Assembly (NCBI GenBank): GCA_017853715.1
Contig: JAFMIZ010000020.1
Span: 1-33,252 of the forward strand
From: Pedosphaera sp.
Lineage (GTDB): Bacteria; Verrucomicrobiota; Verrucomicrobiia; Limisphaerales; DSYF01
Direction of reading: 5' to 3'
Length of the DNA: 33,252 bases
Shown here: in pieces, positions 31,037-33,252 of the stretch
Position numbering within the stretch: the stretch's first letter is position 1
Layout of the letters: every line of letters starts with the position of its first letter
The notes under the pieces: generated by a model
The model's input: only the letters and a program-made list of their open reading frames with translations
Databases searched by the model: none
What the model was told of the DNA's origin: nothing
Made by a program: the position numbers and the translations under genes

Positions 31037-33252
31037 ATGAAAGCGAGACTTTGTTTAGCAGCCCTCCCATTGCTGCTGTGCCGTGCAGCGATGGCATACA
31101 CTACCGACGCAGGTAACAAGACCATATACACCGACGGTTCATCGGCAGATGTGCAGGCGGGCATCAACGCGGCCAGCGATGGATGGGTGGTAGTCCTGCC
31201 CGACGGTGCACACTCTTGGTCCTCCGGGGTTTCGATAGCTGGCAAAGGCATCCACCTCAAAGGAAGTAGCGCCAGTTCCGTAAGCATTTCAGGTTCGGCC
31301 TCACCCAAGATCGATGTCACCAAGGACAGCAGCCACCCGGTCGAAATCTCCGGCATCAAGTTCTCCGGGGGCAGTCTCAAGATTCGCGTTGTCGGATCAT
31401 GGGCAGCCCGGCCGGTTATTATTCATGACTGCGCCTTTTTTGAAAACCTTTCCGCGAGCACACTGTTCTTGGTAAATGGCGGGTTAATCTACAACTGCTC
31501 ATTCACGGGATCTGGCGGTTACAACGACCAAGCAGTTAAGATAAAGTCCCAAGCTGATGATGGCGGCCAATGGTATTCGCCTGACACTCTCGGCACACGC
31601 GATACCAGCGGCGAACGCAACGTGTATGTGGAGAACTGCACATTCACAAACCTGCTGCTGCAATGCTTCGACTTTGACGGCTTCGCCCGCATAGTGGTGC
31701 GAAACTCTACGTTTAACGATTCAGCAATCACCAGTCACGGTGCGGACACGAGCCCGACCGGCTTGCGTCATTTTGAGGTGTATGACAACCGCTTCATCTT
31801 CCACAACTTTGGTGATTGTGACGGCAGCAAGACGCCGAACATGGACTACTTCATTTACATCCGTGGCGGAACGGGCTGCATCTACTCGAATGTGATGGAT
31901 AACATGAGTTCCTGCGCCTGGGGCAATAAGAACGAGATCAAACTGACGGTCTACAACATAACGCGCAATGGGGGCCAGGTTCCGTGTCAGACCACTTACC
32001 CTGCTTACCAGCAAATTGGTCAGGGTCATAATGGCAGCAGTTACTTTACCGACCCGCTCTACATTTGGGGCAACTCGTCCGTGGCTGATGTCGGGGTGGT
32101 GCAGTATTCACCTGATGAATGTGGTAACGGCCAGAAGATAGCTGATTACCTTAAGGCGGGTCGTGACTTCATAACCGGAACGGCGCGACCCAACTACACA
32201 GCTTACAACTATCCACATCCCCTGCGTTCTGCAGGAGGAACGGTCACGCCGCAGCCTGCAACCATTGTGGCCAGCCCCACCAGTCAGTCTGTGACACAGA
32301 GCACAGCGATTACACTCAGCGCGGCGGCCTCTGGCTCAACACCGATGAACTATCAATGGCAGAAGAACCAAGCCAATATTTCGGGCGCAACCGCCGCCAC
32401 TTACTCGATAGGCTCCGTGCAATCCACCGATTCCGGGTCCTACCGACTTATCGCCGCCAATGCCTATGGGTCTGCCACCAGTACCGTGGCCAACGTGACC
32501 GTGGTTGTGCCCACACCGGTCGCCCCCACCATCACCGCCAGTCCGCAAAACCTGACACGCACCGTAGGAGAGTTTGCCTCGTTCACCGTGTCCGCCAGCG
32601 GTTCGACACCCCTGACCTATCAATGGCAAAAAAACTTGGTGAACATCTCCGGGGCGACCAACTTTACTCACACCATTCCCAGCGTCGCCTTGGGAGATAT
32701 AGGCACCTATCGCTGCATAGTGGCCAACTCCCAGGGATCCGCCACCAGTTCATCAGCCACGCTCACCGTCAATACCGCTGCAGTAGGGCGCGTATGGTAT
32801 GTCGACTGGACGGCGGGCAATGACAGCAACTCTGGAACGACTAGCAGCCCATGGAAGCGCTGCCCCGGCATGGTGGGCTGGACAGGCTCAACAAGCCTTC
32901 AACCTGGCGATACGGTATATTTCGACCTGGCTGACACATGGGACATTGGGGCCAACACGGGCGGCGCTGGCCTAGATTTAAAAGCCGGCGTCCAATATGT
33001 AGGTGATGAATGGAACCCGCAGGGGGCTGCTTACCGTCGCGCCATGCTGCGCGCCATTGGCCGCCATGAAGCGGGCGTCGTGCGCATCTGGGAGGATCAT
33101 GCAACTTTGCCGACTTGGATTCGCGGTTTTGAAATCAATGCTAACGGCAACCGCGCAAACTTGGTGGACATTAACCACGCCTTCTGGAAGACCGGCCTGA
33201 CCAAAGGGGTTAAGCGCGTAGACAATTGCGTTGCCCACAGTAACGCAGGCAA
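31037..33252 (+). CDS. Large secreted beta-helix / Ig-like protein (3' end beyond window)
   Basis: The frame from ATG 31037 stays open to the last base, at least 738 residues. MKARLCLAALPLLLCRAAMA is a clear signal peptide (cleavage near residue 20). Residues about 20-400 look like a right-handed parallel beta-helix: many short strands with Asn/Cys ladders (e.g. VYVENCTFTNLL, IVVRNSTFND, FEVYDNRFIFHNFGD). Two Ig-like domains follow (about 404-490 and 495-582), each with YQWQKN and a D-x-G-x-Y segment (STDSGSYRLIAANAYG; LGDIGTYRCIVANSQG). Near residue 586 a second beta-helix-type start appears (WYVDWTAGNDSNSGTTSSPW) and continues to the edge. Such proteins bind or cleave polysaccharides or act as adhesins. 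It is a separate unit from the EPS operon, with its own promoter candidate, and the C-terminal anchor or sorting signal is not visible. Confidence 0.88.
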   Translation, partial: MKARLCLAALPLLLCRAAMAYTTDAGNKTIYTDGSSADVQAGINAASDGWVVVLPDGAHSWSSGVSIAGKGIHLKGSSASSVSISGSASPKIDVTKDSSHPVEISGIKFSGGSLKIRVVGSWAARPVIIHDCAFFENLSASTLFLVNGGLIYNCSFTGSGGYNDQAVKIKSQADDGGQWYSPDTLGTRDTSGERNVYVENCTFTNLLLQCFDFDGFARIVVRNSTFNDSAITSHGADTSPTGLRHFEVYDNRFIFHNFGDCDGSKTPNMDYFIYIRGGTGCIYSNVMDNMSSCAWGNKNEIKLTVYNITRNGGQVPCQTTYPAYQQIGQGHNGSSYFTDPLYIWGNSSVADVGVVQYSPDECGNGQKIADYLKAGRDFITGTARPNYTAYNYPHPLRSAGGTVTPQPATIVASPTSQSVTQSTAITLSAAASGSTPMNYQWQKNQANISGATAATYSIGSVQSTDSGSYRLIAANAYGSATSTVANVTVVVPTPVAPTITASPQNLTRTVGEFASFTVSASGSTPLTYQWQKNLVNISGATNFTHTIPSVALGDIGTYRCIVANSQGSATSSSATLTVNTAAVGRVWYVDWTAGNDSNSGTTSSPWKRCPGMVGWTGSTSLQPGDTVYFDLADTWDIGANTGGAGLDLKAGVQYVGDEWNPQGAAYRRAMLRAIGRHEAGVVRIWEDHATLPTWIRGFEINANGNRANLVDINHAFWKTGLTKGVKRVDNCVAHSNAG

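Overview
The window reads as one contiguous, GC-rich bacterial chromosome segment. It most resembles a Verrucomicrobiota (Pedosphaera/Limisphaerales-like) genome. This taxonomic guess is an inference from several signs: a PEP-CTERM protein embedded in an exopolysaccharide (EPS) locus, many secreted proteins of no known family, an ECF sigma/zinc-finger anti-sigma pair of a type I associate with that phylum, and the general protein style. No rRNA, tRNA, CRISPR array, transposase or integrase was recognised.

Layout. (1) 61-2780, minus strand: the translation/nucleotide operon rpsB-tsf-pyrH, with a candidate promoter, a structured rpsB leader and a strong hairpin in each of the two intergenic gaps. 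(2) 2924-6655, plus strand: three exported proteins, namely an L,D-transpeptidase lipoprotein, a trypsin-like (HtrA-type, PDZ-less) protease and a 648-residue secreted protein of unknown function. (3) 6817-8143: a decaying ECF sigma factor and anti-sigma factor, followed by a second small zinc-finger protein; the region carries several poly-C tracts. (4) 8268-10477: an N-acyltransferase (OlsB-like), a PlsC-type acyltransferase (OlsA-like) and a stand-alone CoaB-like ligase, in tight array. (5) 10457-11224, minus strand: a NarL/LuxR response regulator, divergent from the next block, with a perfect 12-bp palindrome in the divergent region. (6) 11348-30736, plus strand: a roughly 19-kb EPS/capsule operon opened by a NusG/UpxY-type antiterminator. 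(7) 31037 to the right edge: a very large secreted beta-helix/Ig-like protein, cut by the window end and preceded by a good sigma-54 type promoter match.

How the EPS genes fit together. A polyprenyl-phosphate sugar transferase starts the repeat unit. Two WbpB-like dehydrogenases, two WbpD-like N-acetyltransferases and one WbpE-like aminotransferase would make a UDP-2,3-diamino-2,3-dideoxy-uronic acid sugar. Three glycosyltransferases extend the unit and a Wzy/WaaL-like membrane protein polymerises or ligates it. A polysaccharide deacetylase-like protein and a VpsJ-like toroid protein probably modify or trim it. An asparagine-synthase-type amidotransferase, a FemAB/GNAT-like acyltransferase and a second asparagine-synthase homologue lacking the glutaminase cysteine look like a module that builds amide bonds on the polymer (inference). 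A PEP-CTERM protein, frameshifted as read here, sits between the two dehydrogenase/acetyltransferase pairs. Flippase, chain-length proteins, UDP-GlcNAc 6-dehydrogenase and exosortase are not in the window.
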